Assembly: GCF_963691685.1 (NCBI RefSeq) | Contig: NZ_OY829290.1 | Span: 1,426,001 to 1,490,000 of the forward strand | DNA: 64,000 nucleotides | Origin: Thalassovita sp. | GTDB taxonomy: Bacteria > Pseudomonadota > Alphaproteobacteria > Rhodobacterales > Rhodobacteraceae | Direction: 5' to 3' | Part shown: one piece after another, positions 17,085-25,841 of the stretch | How positions within the stretch are numbered: position 1 is the stretch's first letter | How the letters are laid out: every line of letters begins with the position of its first letter | Made by a program: the position numbers and the translations under genes | The notes under the pieces: generated by a model | The model's input: the letters and a program-made list of their open reading frames with translations, nothing else | The model's database searches: none | Told to the model about the DNA's origin: nothing

Positions 17085-18146
17085 ATGGCACTTGAATTGA
17101 AAGAGATCACCAAGGTGGTGCAGGGGGTAACCCATATCAAGCCCACCAGCCTGACGTTGAAACAGGGACATTTCAACGTTCTCCTCGGCGAAACCGGATC
17201 CGGCAAAACCTCTCTGATCAAGATGATGGCCGGCCTTGATCCCATCGCCTCGGGCCAGATCCTGATGGATGGCGCGGATGTCACCAAACTGACCACCCAG
17301 AAACGCAAGATCAGCCTGGTTCACCAGTTCTTTGTGAACTACCCGCATATGACGGTCTTTGAAAACATTGCTTCGCCACTGAAAGTGGCCGGCATGGCCA
17401 AGTCCGAGATTGAGGGCCGTGTGCAGGAAGCCGCAGATATTCTGCAGCTTGCCCCGATGCTGCATCGTCGTCCGCATGAGCTTTCGGGCGGTCAGCAACA
17501 GCGTTGCGCCCTGGCGCGCGCCATTGCCAAGGACAGTCAGGCCGTGTTCCTGGATGAACCACTGGCCAACCTTGACTACAAACTGCGCGAAGAGCTGCGG
17601 GAAATGCTGCCTGAACTGTTTGCAGGACGTGGCGCCGTTGTTGTCTACGCAACCTCAGAACCCGAAGAGGCCCTGCTGTTGGGCGGCGAAACTGCCCTGA
17701 TGATGGACGGCTGCGTGGCCCAGTTCGGCGCCACCGCAGACCTCTATCGTGCGCCTGCCAGCCTGACCTCGGCGCAGGTCTTCTCGGATCCGCCGATCAA
17801 CTATGCGCCTGTACAAAAACAGGGCGACCGGATTGTCATGGGTGATGTCAGCTGGGCGGCCGAAGGGGACGCAGCCGGACTGGCCGATGGCGGCTACACC
17901 GTTGCGGTGCGACCACACCACATCCTGCCGCAACCCAGCGGCGGTGCCACGGTGGCGCTGAAAGGGCGCATTGGCGTGACGGAGCTGTCAGGCTCGGAAA
18001 GTTCGGCGCATTTCACCTTTGACGATCACGGCTGGGTCTCGCTGGCCCATGGCGCACACCCCTATGAGGTGGGCGAGGATCATACGTTTTACATGGATGC
18101 CGGGGCGTGTTTCTACTTCGCCGCTGACGGCAGCCGGGCCGCCTGA
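17085..18146 (+). CDS. glpS: Glycerol ABC transporter ATPase GlpS (switch His missing)
   Basis: The first of two ATPases of the glycerol importer, 353 residues from the ATG after AAGGG. It has Walker A (GETGSGKTS, about residue 35), an intact signature LSGGQQQRCALARA (near 132) and Walker B (AVFLDEPLANLD). In the switch region, where MalK/UgpC have T-H-D, this protein reads Y-A-T-S-E-P, with Ser191 in place of the histidine. A catalytically impaired ATP site is therefore predicted on its own Walker A side. A TOBE-like C-terminal domain follows (VAVRPHHILPQ). glpT starts 10 bases later, so they are co-transcribed and probably form a heterodimer. Confidence 0.88.
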   Translation: MALELKEITKVVQGVTHIKPTSLTLKQGHFNVLLGETGSGKTSLIKMMAGLDPIASGQILMDGADVTKLTTQKRKISLVHQFFVNYPHMTVFENIASPLKVAGMAKSEIEGRVQEAADILQLAPMLHRRPHELSGGQQQRCALARAIAKDSQAVFLDEPLANLDYKLREELREMLPELFAGRGAVVVYATSEPEEALLLGGETALMMDGCVAQFGATADLYRAPASLTSAQVFSDPPINYAPVQKQGDRIVMGDVSWAAEGDAAGLADGGYTVAVRPHHILPQPSGGATVALKGRIGVTELSGSESSAHFTFDDHGWVSLAHGAHPYEVGEDHTFYMDAGACFYFAADGSRAA

Positions 18147-18156
18147 GGGGGGCGAG

Positions 18157-19248
18157 ATGGCTAAAATTACACTGAAAAACCTGCGCCATTCCTACATGCC
18201 CAATCCAAAAGGGCCTGAGGATTACGCGCTGAAAGAGGTCGACCTGGACTGGCAGGATGGCGGGGCCTATGCGCTGCTGGGGCCGTCTGGTTGCGGAAAA
18301 TCGACGCTACTCAACATCATCTCCGGCCTGTTGGTGCCGTCTGAGGGGCAGATCCTCTTTGACGGTCAGGACGTCACCCAACTGCCACCTGATCAGCGCA
18401 ACATTGCGCAGGTGTTCCAGTTCCCGGTGATCTACGACACCATGACGGTTTATGACAATCTGGCCTTCCCGCTGAAAAATCGCGGTGTGGATCAGGCGAC
18501 CATTGACCGCCGCGTCCGCGAAATCGCTGAGATGCTGGAAGTCACCGACATGCTGAACCGCCGCGCGGCAGGCCTCAGCCCGGACAACAAACAGAAGATC
18601 TCGATGGGCCGTGGTCTGGTGCGGGACGATGTGAACGTCGTGATGTTCGATGAGCCTCTGACGGTGATTGACCCGCATCTGAAATGGAAGCTGCGTTCAA
18701 AACTGAAGGAACTCCATCAGCGCGTCAAAGCGACGATGATCTATGTGACCCACGACCAGACTGAGGCGCTGACCTTTGCTGATAAGGTTGTGGTGATGCA
18801 GCTGGGGGAGGTGGTGCAGATCGGCACCCCGGTGGAGCTGTTTGAACGCCCCGCCCATACCTTTGTGGGCCATTTCATCGGCTCTCCGGGCATGAACGTG
18901 CTGCCCGCCGAACTGCGCGATGGCGTGGCCTATTTCCATGGCCAGCAGGTCGCTCTGGAAGGTCCGGTGACCCCGGGCACAACGGGCAAGCTTGAAATTG
19001 GTGTGCGGCCGGAATTTGTCTCGCTGGGCGACAGCGGTATTGAGGCCACGGTGCGCCGGGTGTCCGACGTTGGCCGGCATTACGTCATCGATGCTGAGGC
19101 CGGCGGCAGCAAAATCTCCGCCATCCTGAACGGCACCGCGCCGATGGTTGGCGAAACCGTGCACCTGCAGTTCCGCGCTGACCAAACCCGCGTCTACGCC
19201 GATGGCTGGATCGCCAGCACGCCCGCAACAGAGGAGAGCGCGGCATGA
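18157..19248 (+). CDS. glpT: Glycerol ABC transporter ATPase GlpT (degenerate signature)
   Basis: The second importer ATPase, 363 residues, starting at the ATG after GGGGGGCGAG. Walker A (GPSGCGKST), Q-loop (AQVFQFPVIYDTMTV), Walker B (VVMFDEP) and the switch histidine (His199 in VTHDQTEAL) are intact. The ABC signature, however, reads LSPDNKQKISMGRGL instead of LSGGQ. Because each ATP site is built from the Walker motifs of one subunit and the signature of the other, this lesion complements the missing histidine of GlpS and leaves one good and one poor site. It overlaps glpP by four bases. The name follows the rhizobial glycerol operon and is unrelated to E. coli GlpT. Confidence 0.87.
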   Translation: MAKITLKNLRHSYMPNPKGPEDYALKEVDLDWQDGGAYALLGPSGCGKSTLLNIISGLLVPSEGQILFDGQDVTQLPPDQRNIAQVFQFPVIYDTMTVYDNLAFPLKNRGVDQATIDRRVREIAEMLEVTDMLNRRAAGLSPDNKQKISMGRGLVRDDVNVVMFDEPLTVIDPHLKWKLRSKLKELHQRVKATMIYVTHDQTEALTFADKVVVMQLGEVVQIGTPVELFERPAHTFVGHFIGSPGMNVLPAELRDGVAYFHGQQVALEGPVTPGTTGKLEIGVRPEFVSLGDSGIEATVRRVSDVGRHYVIDAEAGGSKISAILNGTAPMVGETVHLQFRADQTRVYADGWIASTPATEESAA

Positions 19249-20108
19249 AAACCGAAAACCAAAAAGCCTGGTTCTTCGTTCTACCGGTTCTCTTGCTGGT
19301 GGCGTTCAACGCGCTCATCCCGATGATGACCGTGGTCAACTACTCGGTGCAGGAAACCTTTGGCGATAACATCTTCTTCTGGGAAGGCCTGACATGGTTT
19401 GAACAGATCCTGCGGTCCGACCGCTTCCATGCGGCGCTGGGCCGGCAGTTCATGTTCACCTTCCTGATCCTGATCATCGAGGTGCCGCTGGGCATCGCGA
19501 TTGCGCTGGCGATGCCGCGTCAGGGCTTCTGGGTGCCGGTCTGTCTGGTCCTTATGGCCCTGCCGATGCTGATCCCGTGGAACGTTGTGGGTGCGATGTG
19601 GAACATCTTTGCGCTGCCGGATATCGGCCTGTTGGGCTACTTCCTGAACCACGTTCTGGGCATCAACTACGACATGACCCAAGACCCCATTGCGGCCTGG
19701 GTGACCATCATCACGATGGATGTCTGGCACTGGACGTCACTGGTGGTTCTGCTGGCCTATGCCGGTCTGGTTTCGATCCCCGAAGCCTACTATCAGGCGG
19801 CCAAAATTGACGGCGCATCCAACTGGTCGGTGTTCCGCTTCATCCAGCTGCCCAAGATGAAAAACGTCCTGACCATCGCGATCCTTCTGCGGTTTATGGA
19901 CAGTTTCAACATCTACACCGAGCCCTTCGTGCTGACCGGTGGTGGCCCCGGCAACTCGACCACGCTGTTGTCCATCGATCTGGTGAAGATCGCACTGGGT
20001 CAGTTTGACCTTGGACCAGCCGCCGCCATGTCGCTCATCTACTTTGCAATCACGCTCTTTGTGTCCTGGCTGTTCTACACGCTGATGACCAAAGACGACC
20101 TGAACTAA
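19245..20108 (+). CDS. glpP: Glycerol ABC transporter permease GlpP
   Basis: Inner-membrane permease of 287 residues with about six membrane helices. Examples are WFFVLPVLLLVAFNALIP at the N terminus and MSLIYFAITLFVSWLFYTLM near the C terminus. The EAA loop that docks to the ATPase is visible (IPEAYYQAAKIDGASNWSVFRFIQLPKM). It belongs to the CUT1/MalF-like class. The ATG overlaps the glpT stop (ATGA), indicating translational coupling. With GlpQ it forms the channel of the glycerol importer; the substrate is inferred from the operon. Confidence 0.88.
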   Translation: MKTENQKAWFFVLPVLLLVAFNALIPMMTVVNYSVQETFGDNIFFWEGLTWFEQILRSDRFHAALGRQFMFTFLILIIEVPLGIAIALAMPRQGFWVPVCLVLMALPMLIPWNVVGAMWNIFALPDIGLLGYFLNHVLGINYDMTQDPIAAWVTIITMDVWHWTSLVVLLAYAGLVSIPEAYYQAAKIDGASNWSVFRFIQLPKMKNVLTIAILLRFMDSFNIYTEPFVLTGGGPGNSTTLLSIDLVKIALGQFDLGPAAAMSLIYFAITLFVSWLFYTLMTKDDLN

Positions 20109-20118
20109 GGAGGCAGGA

Positions 20119-20916
20119 ATGCGCAAACGTTCTCTTGTCCCAATCGCTTACATCTTCTTCCTGATGCTGCCGATCTACTGGCTCGTCGCGATGAGCTTTA
20201 AGACGACCAATGAAATCCTCGCCGGGTTCTCTCTGTTCCCGCAGACTTTCACGCTGGAGGCCTATCAGACGATCTTCACCGATCCGACCTGGTATTGGGG
20301 TTATATCAACTCGATCATCTACGTGTCGCTGAACACCGTGATCTCCATCGCGGTGGCGCTGCCGGCAGCCTATGCTTTCAGCCGGTATCGTTTCCTCGGT
20401 GACAAGCAGCTGTTCTTCTGGCTGCTGACCAACCGGATGGCGCCGGCGGCCGTCTTCGCCTTGCCCTTCTTCCAGCTCTATTCGGCAGTGGGCATCTTTG
20501 ACACCCATCTGGCAGTGGCTCTGGCGCATTGTCTGTTCAACATCCCACTGGCGGTCTGGATTCTTGAAGGCTTCATGGGCGGCGTGCCCAAGGAACTGGA
20601 TGAAACGGCCTATGTGGATGGTTATTCTTTCCCGCGCTTCTTCGTCTCAATCTTCATCCCGACGATCAAAGCGGGCGTTGGTGTGGCTGCCTTCTTCTGC
20701 TTCATGTTCTCATGGGTGGAACTGCTTCTGGCGAAAACCCTGACCGCTGTTGCGGCCAAACCGATCGCCGCCACCATGACCAAAACCGCATCCTCTGCGG
20801 GCTATGAACTTGGGCTTCTGGCGGCGGCGGGCACGCTGACCATCATCCCCGGTGCCGTGGTGATCTACTTTGTCCGCAATTACATCGCGAAGGGCTTCGC
20901 GATGGGGAGGGTTTGA
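20119..20916 (+). CDS. glpQ: Glycerol ABC transporter permease GlpQ
   Basis: Second permease, 265 residues, MalG-like. The N-terminal helix is LVPIAYIFFLMLPIYWLVAMSF. The EAA loop (VPKELDETAYVDGYSFPRFFVSIFIP) precedes the last two helices, and the C terminus ends FVRNYIAKGFAMGRV, a standard ending of this class. AGGAGG precedes the ATG. It lies 10 bases after glpP. The symbol follows the rhizobial operon and should not be confused with the E. coli phosphodiesterase GlpQ. Confidence 0.88.
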   Translation: MRKRSLVPIAYIFFLMLPIYWLVAMSFKTTNEILAGFSLFPQTFTLEAYQTIFTDPTWYWGYINSIIYVSLNTVISIAVALPAAYAFSRYRFLGDKQLFFWLLTNRMAPAAVFALPFFQLYSAVGIFDTHLAVALAHCLFNIPLAVWILEGFMGGVPKELDETAYVDGYSFPRFFVSIFIPTIKAGVGVAAFFCFMFSWVELLLAKTLTAVAAKPIAATMTKTASSAGYELGLLAAAGTLTIIPGAVVIYFVRNYIAKGFAMGRV

Positions 20917-20917
20917 T

Positions 20918-21196
20918 ATGTTGAGTTGGATGGCTTGGACCTGGCCCACCGCGCTGGTCTTCATCGGATTGTTCAGCGCCATTGGTCTGCTGACGGTGAT
21001 TGAAATCAAATACCCCGGCGGGGCCGAGCGGAAAGGGATCCTGGGCCTTGTGACCACCCGTGGCGACCGCCTGTTCCTGACCTGTCTGGGTACCAGTTTC
21101 ATCTTCCTGGCCTGGCTGGGTCTGGTCGGCATGCCGCTCTGGGCGCCGCTTGGGATTTCCATCGGCTGGGGGATCCTCTGCTTCTGGAAAGTCTGA
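20918..21196 (+). CDS. glpU: Small DUF2160 membrane protein GlpU
   Basis: A 92-residue protein with two predicted membrane segments (WTWPTALVFIGLFSAIGLLTVI and LFLTCLGTSFIFLAWLGLVGMPLW) joined by a short basic loop containing YPGGAERKGILGLVTTRGDRLF. This is the DUF2160 family, found next to glycerol-type ABC importers in alphaproteobacteria. The ATG begins one base after the glpQ stop and has GGGGAGG upstream. Its role is not established here; an accessory or stabilising membrane subunit is likely. It is the last gene before a terminator. Confidence 0.85.
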   Translation: MLSWMAWTWPTALVFIGLFSAIGLLTVIEIKYPGGAERKGILGLVTTRGDRLFLTCLGTSFIFLAWLGLVGMPLWAPLGISIGWGILCFWKV

Positions 21197-21215
21197 AGCT
21201 GGAGTGAAAATCTGC

Positions 21216-21246
21216 AAACGGCCCGGGGGAAACCTCGGGCCGTTTT
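21216..21246 (+). terminator. Intrinsic terminator of the glycerol importer operon
   Basis: AAACGGCCCG and CGGGCCGTTT pair perfectly around a short loop and run into TTTTG, 19 bases after the glpU stop. It is a good Rho-independent terminator for the glp operon. Confidence 0.85.
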
Positions 21247-21458
21247 GCATTATGGTGTTGCCGGTTCTTATGGGAAAATGACTGCGAGATTTGGCAGCCC
21301 TTTTGGCCGTTTCCAGACTGTTAAAGGGTTCATGTGAGGGCAGCACTATGGTCCGGTTGGCGATGTGCAGTCAGGGTTGGAAAACGTGGGCTAACAGGCC
21401 GCCCGATCCCGTTGCATGGCACGACGCTGTGACGAACGGCTCTCAGCCTAGCCCAGCA
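21247..21458. other. Intergenic region without recognised gene
   Basis: About 210 bases between the glp terminator and the terminator of the convergent M56 gene. Small open frames exist but none has a ribosome site, a recognisable domain or typical codon use. I see no RNA gene or strong repeat. Confidence 0.5.
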
Positions 21459-21459
21459 C

Positions 21460-21486
21460 AAAAAAGGCGGCCCCTCAGAGCCGCCT
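21460..21486 (-). terminator. Intrinsic terminator of the BlaI/M56 operon
   Basis: Read on the minus strand, AGGCGGC and GCCGCCT form a 7-bp stem with an eight-base loop followed by TTTTTT. It lies 22 bases after the M56 peptidase stop, a textbook Rho-independent terminator. Confidence 0.87.
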
Positions 21487-21507
21487 CCTTACGTCAATTG
21501 CACATTT

Positions 21508-22620
21508 TTACCAGCTGCGCTGCGCCATCGTGTTAAGTTGGTTCAGCCGCTCCAGATTGGCCACGGTGGACAGCATGATCCGGTCATGGCTCCAGTCTTT
21601 CGGCTGAGCAACCGCAGTGGCTGTCGCCAGCACGGCAGCGATCATGACCAAAGACATCGCCATGCTCAATGCCCGGGTATCGCGGCTGGGGCTGCTTTGA
21701 TCCGCTGCAATTTCCAGGATCCGGTCTTTCAGCATCGACCGACGTCCCAGAACGGGTAGGGCACGCCCGACCAGCGGCACCCCAAAGGCGGCGGGCTGCC
21801 CCACTGCATGACGGCTGCGCCGCGCCACCGAAAGCAGCCGCATCGAATAGCCATGCGGATCAAATCGGCGACGGCGCAGATAGTTGCGGTCGCAGACCAG
21901 TTCCCCCAATTTGCGCAGGCGTGAGCTGAGGAACCAGAAACCAGGGTTCAGCACCACCAGTGGGGAGATTAGCGACAGCGCCACCTCAGCATCCACATCG
22001 CCCTGACGAATATGCTGCAATTCATGGCCCAGTGACATCTGCATGGCATCACGATCTGCGCAGAAGCTGAGCGGCAGCACAACATAGTAGTGCCTCAGCC
22101 CACGGGTCGAAAACGGCACGCTGACGCTGGGGCTGAGGACGATGCGCAGCCGACGGCCACGACGCAGAACCTGACCGCCTTGGATGGCGCGTCGAATGCG
22201 AATGACGTTCACGATCAGATAGATCAGCCGGCCGACAAAGGTGGCGGCAAAGACCAGCAACACACCAAGCGCCAGCCAGCTGCTGCCTTGGCTCAACTGA
22301 TCAATCCAGCGCGATTTCATCTCCAGCAGCGATGTCACCTCACCGGCAGACATCGACAGATTGCCCTTAAGATATTGCGAAACAACAAGTTCCGTCGCGT
22401 TGATTGAGGTCGCATAACTGGTCGCCAGCAGGGCCGGCAGGGCCAGTGGCACCAGCGCAATGGCGGCGATTGCGGTCAGCCCCAATCGTCGTCGCGTCAG
22501 AAAATTACGGCGCTGCCCGGACAGCGCAAAGAGACCATCAAAAATGGCAAAAACAAGCGCGGCCATGAGTACCATTCCCTGGACCCAGACCATCCCCCCT
22601 ACGAGTTGTTCAACCGTCAT
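21508..22620 (-). CDS. M56-family (BlaR1-like) membrane metallopeptidase without sensor domain
   Basis: A 370-residue membrane protein. Four hydrophobic segments surround the zinc-peptidase motif HELQH (in SLGHELQHIRQGDVDAEVAL), with a downstream Glu in GELVCDRNYLRR as the probable third ligand, as in BlaR1/MecR1. The C terminus after the last helix (MAMSLVMIAAVLATATAVAQ) is only about 30 residues, so the penicillin-binding sensor domain of true BlaR1 is absent. The chosen ATG overlaps the blaI-like gene by 11 bases; a TTG 21 bases earlier has no better signal. The likely role is cleavage or inactivation of the co-transcribed repressor in response to an unknown envelope signal. Confidence 0.82.
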   Translation of the reverse strand: MTVEQLVGGMVWVQGMVLMAALVFAIFDGLFALSGQRRNFLTRRRLGLTAIAAIALVPLALPALLATSYATSINATELVVSQYLKGNLSMSAGEVTSLLEMKSRWIDQLSQGSSWLALGVLLVFAATFVGRLIYLIVNVIRIRRAIQGGQVLRRGRRLRIVLSPSVSVPFSTRGLRHYYVVLPLSFCADRDAMQMSLGHELQHIRQGDVDAEVALSLISPLVVLNPGFWFLSSRLRKLGELVCDRNYLRRRRFDPHGYSMRLLSVARRSRHAVGQPAAFGVPLVGRALPVLGRRSMLKDRILEIAADQSSPSRDTRALSMAMSLVMIAAVLATATAVAQPKDWSHDRIMLSTVANLERLNQLNTMAQRSW

Positions 22621-23002
22621 CCTTTCTGATCCTCGTCTCAATGATCGCTTTAATTTCTTGGATCATTTCATCTGTCAGATCCTCATTGTCCACCAGTCGC
22701 GCAACCAGCGCGGTCGGGGTCCCCCCAAATAAGGAATCTGATAAGTTTTTCAGAGATTTGCCTTCATACTCACTGCGCTTGACGGTGGGGGTGTAGATCA
22801 GGCTGCGGTCTTGGCGCTCTGAGGCTACATATCCTTTGTCGTCAAGGATCTTCATGATGGTCGCAACTGACGTATAGGCCCGTTTGCTTTCACCCGAAAG
22901 CGCCGCCATCACCTCGCGCACGGAACCTGACCCGATCTGCCACAGGGCAATCATCAGTTCTAATTCAACATCCGTGAGCATCTCGCTGCGTCGCCGTGGC
23001 AC
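22610..23002 (-). CDS. BlaI/MecI/CopY-family repressor
   Basis: A 130-residue winged-helix repressor, starting MPRRRSEMLTDVELELMIALW. The helix-turn-helix lies at about residues 15-70 (VREVMAALSGESKRAYTSVATIMKILDDKGYV). A C-terminal dimerisation helix region, AKSLKN-type to the end, follows. I prefer the GTG start with GGAGAG six bases upstream, which gives the usual family N terminus; an ATG 18 bases earlier is possible. It is co-transcribed with the M56 peptidase that probably controls its stability. No beta-lactamase is nearby, so targets lie elsewhere or are only its own promoter. Confidence 0.87.
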   Translation of the reverse strand: MPRRRSEMLTDVELELMIALWQIGSGSVREVMAALSGESKRAYTSVATIMKILDDKGYVASERQDRSLIYTPTVKRSEYEGKSLKNLSDSLFGGTPTALVARLVDNEDLTDEMIQEIKAIIETRIRKDDG

Positions 23003-23308
23003 TAAACTCTCTCCATTCATTCATTACTAATTAATTCGTATACGATTGCACCCAACGAAGAAAGGAATTTTTGCCTGGCTTGGCTCCTGCCAGACTCTCA
23101 GGCATATCCCGCGCCTGCTGCCGCATAACGGCGCTTTGGATGCGAACGACGCACTCGCTTCCGCGAACATCAAAACACTCACAGAGACCTGTCCCAACAG
23201 GACATGACCACATACAGCCACGATCACGCGCGGTTTCCTTTGAGTGGGCCGCCGCCGCATCTGACATGGGCGGCTCCCCATGCATTTTCGCAGTTCACGC
23301 AGGTCCAC
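23003..23308. promoter_or_regulatory. Upstream region of the BlaI/M56 operon with palindrome
   Basis: About 300 bases without a credible gene. A perfect 10-bp palindrome TCGTATACGA (23036-23045) and an adjacent AATTAATT (23029-23036) sit 27-43 bases before the preferred repressor start. That is where an autoregulatory operator would be expected. The rest of the region shows nothing I can assign. Confidence 0.45.
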
Positions 23309-24784
23309 TCATCGCATGACGAACGGATTGGCCATCGGCGCTTCAGAAGTGCTGACCCAAGTCGTCTGGGTCCGCGTGTAGTCCAAAATCGCCTCCATTC
23401 CCGCTTCGCGCCCATAGCCTGATTGGTTGAAGCCTCCAAACGGCGCGATGGGGGAGACCGCGCGATAAGTGTTGATCCAGCAAATACCCGAACGTAATCG
23501 TCCCGAAACGCGGTGCGCGCGCGCCAGGTTTTGGGTGAAGACGCCAGAGCCCAGCCCAAATTCCGTGTCATTGGCCAGATCAATCGCCTCCTCCTCCGTG
23601 TCGAACGGCAGGAGGGACATCACAGGGCCAAACATTTCCACCTTCAAGGTCTCAACCTCAGCGTCGGGGCATTCCACCAAGGTTGGCACCATATAGTTGC
23701 CCGGGCGGTCCAGCGGGGCACCACCGAATCTGATCGTAGCGCCCTGATCTTGCGATTTTCTTAACGTCTGGCGGATCACCTCAACCTGCGCTTGGGTGCA
23801 TAGCGGGCCAACGTGAGTCTCCGCGGCCAGCGGATCGCCCACCCGAATATCGCGGGCTTTCTCCGCAATTCTGGCCACCAGGGCCGGGTAGATACCGCGT
23901 TGGATCAGCGCGCGTGACCCGGCCACACAGCTTTGACCAGAGGCGCCGAAATTGCCGGCGATCAGCCCGTTTGCTGCCGCCTCCACATCCGCATCGTCAA
24001 AGACGATGATCGGGGATTTTCCCCCGAGTTCCAAGGTGGTTACGGCAAAGTTCTCGGCCGAGTTGCGCACCACATGTTTGGCTGTTTCAGGCCCGCCGGT
24101 GAAGGCAATCCGGTCGACATCAGGGTGGCGGGTGAGGGGGATGGCGCAGCCTTCGGCGTCGCCGGTGATCACGGAAACAACGCCGGGCGGGAACCCGGCG
24201 GCTTCGATCAGCTTGGCAAATTCGAACATCGGCGCCGGCGCCTGTTCGGAGGCTTTCAACACCACGGTGCAGCCAGCCGCCAAGGCCGGGCCAAGCTTGG
24301 TTGCCGTTAAGAACATCTGCGCGTTCCAAGGCACAATCGCGGCCACAACCCCGATGGGCGCGCGCCGGGTAAAGACGTGCATGTCAGGTTTGTCGATCGG
24401 CAAAACCGCACCTTCCAGTTTGTCTGCTAGGCCGGCGTAATAGCGGTAATAATCGCCGACATAGGCCGTCTGGCTGCGCGTCTCCGCCAGCAGTTTCCCG
24501 CTGTCGGTGGTCTCCACACGGCCGATGGTGCCGGCATGTTCTTCGATCAAGTCTGCCAATCGATAGAGTAGCTTACCGCGCGCCGTCTGGCTGAGATCAC
24601 GCCATTCAGGCGCCTCCAGCGCGCGCCGTGCAGCGGCGACGGCGCGGTTGACATCCTCGGGGGCGGCGCAAGCAAAATCTGCCCAGATCTCACCCGTGGC
24701 GGGGTTTTCAGACGTCATGGTCTGACCGGTTGTACCGTCGCACCAAGTGCCGTCAATGAAAAGCTGGTAATGTGATAAATCCAT
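23309..24784 (-). CDS. NAD(P)-dependent aldehyde dehydrogenase
   Basis: A 491-residue cytoplasmic aldehyde dehydrogenase, full length for the family. The Rossmann region has VPWNAQMFLTATKLGPALAAG. The catalytic Glu lies in TLELGGKSP and the nucleophilic Cys in FGASGQSCVAGSR. The C-terminal SGICWINTY and FGGFNQSGYGREAG motifs resemble betaine- and aryl-aldehyde dehydrogenases. GAGG lies six bases before the ATG. It is the last gene of the flavin-dependent oxidation operon, so it probably oxidises the aldehyde released by the luciferase-like monooxygenase. The exact substrate is unknown. Confidence 0.9.
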   Translation of the reverse strand: MDLSHYQLFIDGTWCDGTTGQTMTSENPATGEIWADFACAAPEDVNRAVAAARRALEAPEWRDLSQTARGKLLYRLADLIEEHAGTIGRVETTDSGKLLAETRSQTAYVGDYYRYYAGLADKLEGAVLPIDKPDMHVFTRRAPIGVVAAIVPWNAQMFLTATKLGPALAAGCTVVLKASEQAPAPMFEFAKLIEAAGFPPGVVSVITGDAEGCAIPLTRHPDVDRIAFTGGPETAKHVVRNSAENFAVTTLELGGKSPIIVFDDADVEAAANGLIAGNFGASGQSCVAGSRALIQRGIYPALVARIAEKARDIRVGDPLAAETHVGPLCTQAQVEVIRQTLRKSQDQGATIRFGGAPLDRPGNYMVPTLVECPDAEVETLKVEMFGPVMSLLPFDTEEEAIDLANDTEFGLGSGVFTQNLARAHRVSGRLRSGICWINTYRAVSPIAPFGGFNQSGYGREAGMEAILDYTRTQTTWVSTSEAPMANPFVMR

Positions 24785-24806
24785 GGGAAACCTCGGTTAA
24801 CGGCAC

Positions 24807-25841
24807 TCAGTTAAAGGCGGGCATGACATCGTCGATAAACCGCGCGAGCGAGGCGCGTTTACGATCGGTGCTCATGCCGGAATCGATCCAAAAGGCAAAC
24901 TCATCGTAGCCCAGATCTTCATACCTCTTAATCCGGTCAATCACTTCCTGCGCCGTGCCGACAGTCAGATCCTGACGCAGTTTTTCGGCTGTGAACATCG
25001 GATTGCCGGCAATCTCATCCGCGCTCAGCGCAGCGATGTGGCCTTGACTGACCGGCCGCTTGTTTTGAAACCAAGCGCCGAAGTAATTGTAATACCGATG
25101 TAAATCCGTGACCGCGTGACCAACGTCAGCACTGTCCTGGCCCACGTAGCAGTGGTGCAGCAGCATGATTTTGGGTCTTTTGCCCTCATGGCTGTCACAG
25201 GCTGCATCGAATCGGTCCATCAAGGTTTCAATTTCCTCCATCCCCTGCCAGAGCGGGGTCACTTGGATATTGAAACCATTGTGAACACCAAATTCATGGC
25301 TGTTCGGATCCCGCGCCGCAATCCAGATCGGGGGGCCCTCTGGTTGCCGCGGCTTGGGGGCCGATGTGGTGGCTGGAAACTGAAAATACTGACCGTCATG
25401 GGCGCAATCGCCCTGCCAAAGCTGCGGCAATAGGGGCGTCAGTTCCCGCATGCGCTGACCCGCATCCCAGGCGTCCATTCCGGGCATAAGTCGTTCATAT
25501 TCATAGGAATATGCGCCGCGTGCGATGCCCAGCTCAATCCGGCCACCAGTGATCTGATCCGCTGCTGCCGCTTCGCCGGCAAGCTTGATCGGATGCCAGA
25601 ACGGCGCGATGACAGTGCCGGTGCCAAGGCGGATCTGCTTGGTGCGATGCGATAGGTCCACAAGGGACAAAAACGGGTTCGGGGCGATGGTAAACTCCAT
25701 CCCGTGATGTTCGCCGGTCCAAACCGCGCGCATCCCGCCCTGATCGGCCATTTCGCAAAGACCCGCAAAATCTTCGTACAGCTGATCCGCAGGATCCTCC
25801 GGGTTCAACCGTTCCATATGTGCAAAAAGCGAAAACTCCAT
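24807..25841 (-). CDS. Luciferase-like FMN-dependent monooxygenase
   Basis: A 344-residue member of the LLM class (bacterial-luciferase TIM barrel). Features are AVWTGEHHGMEFTIAPNPFL near the N terminus, LGTGTVIAPFWHP, the loop TGGRIELGIARGAYSYEYERLM, and PPIWIAARDPNSHEFG. Such enzymes use reduced flavin supplied by a separate reductase to oxygenate aldehydes, sulfonates, pyrimidines or amines. The reductase gene directly precedes it, with TGATG start-stop overlap. I chose the ATG with GGAG six bases upstream, in preference to the adjacent GTG. The substrate cannot be read from sequence. Confidence 0.88.
   Translation of the reverse strand: MEFSLFAHMERLNPEDPADQLYEDFAGLCEMADQGGMRAVWTGEHHGMEFTIAPNPFLSLVDLSHRTKQIRLGTGTVIAPFWHPIKLAGEAAAADQITGGRIELGIARGAYSYEYERLMPGMDAWDAGQRMRELTPLLPQLWQGDCAHDGQYFQFPATTSAPKPRQPEGPPIWIAARDPNSHEFGVHNGFNIQVTPLWQGMEEIETLMDRFDAACDSHEGKRPKIMLLHHCYVGQDSADVGHAVTDLHRYYNYFGAWFQNKRPVSQGHIAALSADEIAGNPMFTAEKLRQDLTVGTAQEVIDRIKRYEDLGYDEFAFWIDSGMSTDRKRASLARFIDDVMPAFN

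Noticed and set aside
15193..17091. 632-codon open frame antisense to glpV
   Set aside because: Same shadow effect; the sense frame has a signal peptide, ribosome site and operon context.
21291..21536. Small open frame after the glycerol operon
   Set aside because: No ribosome site, spans the terminator and the end of the convergent M56 gene, and has no recognisable features.
21508..23002. BlaI/M56 pair as a beta-lactam resistance system
   Set aside because: No beta-lactamase or penicillin-binding sensor domain is present in or near these genes.
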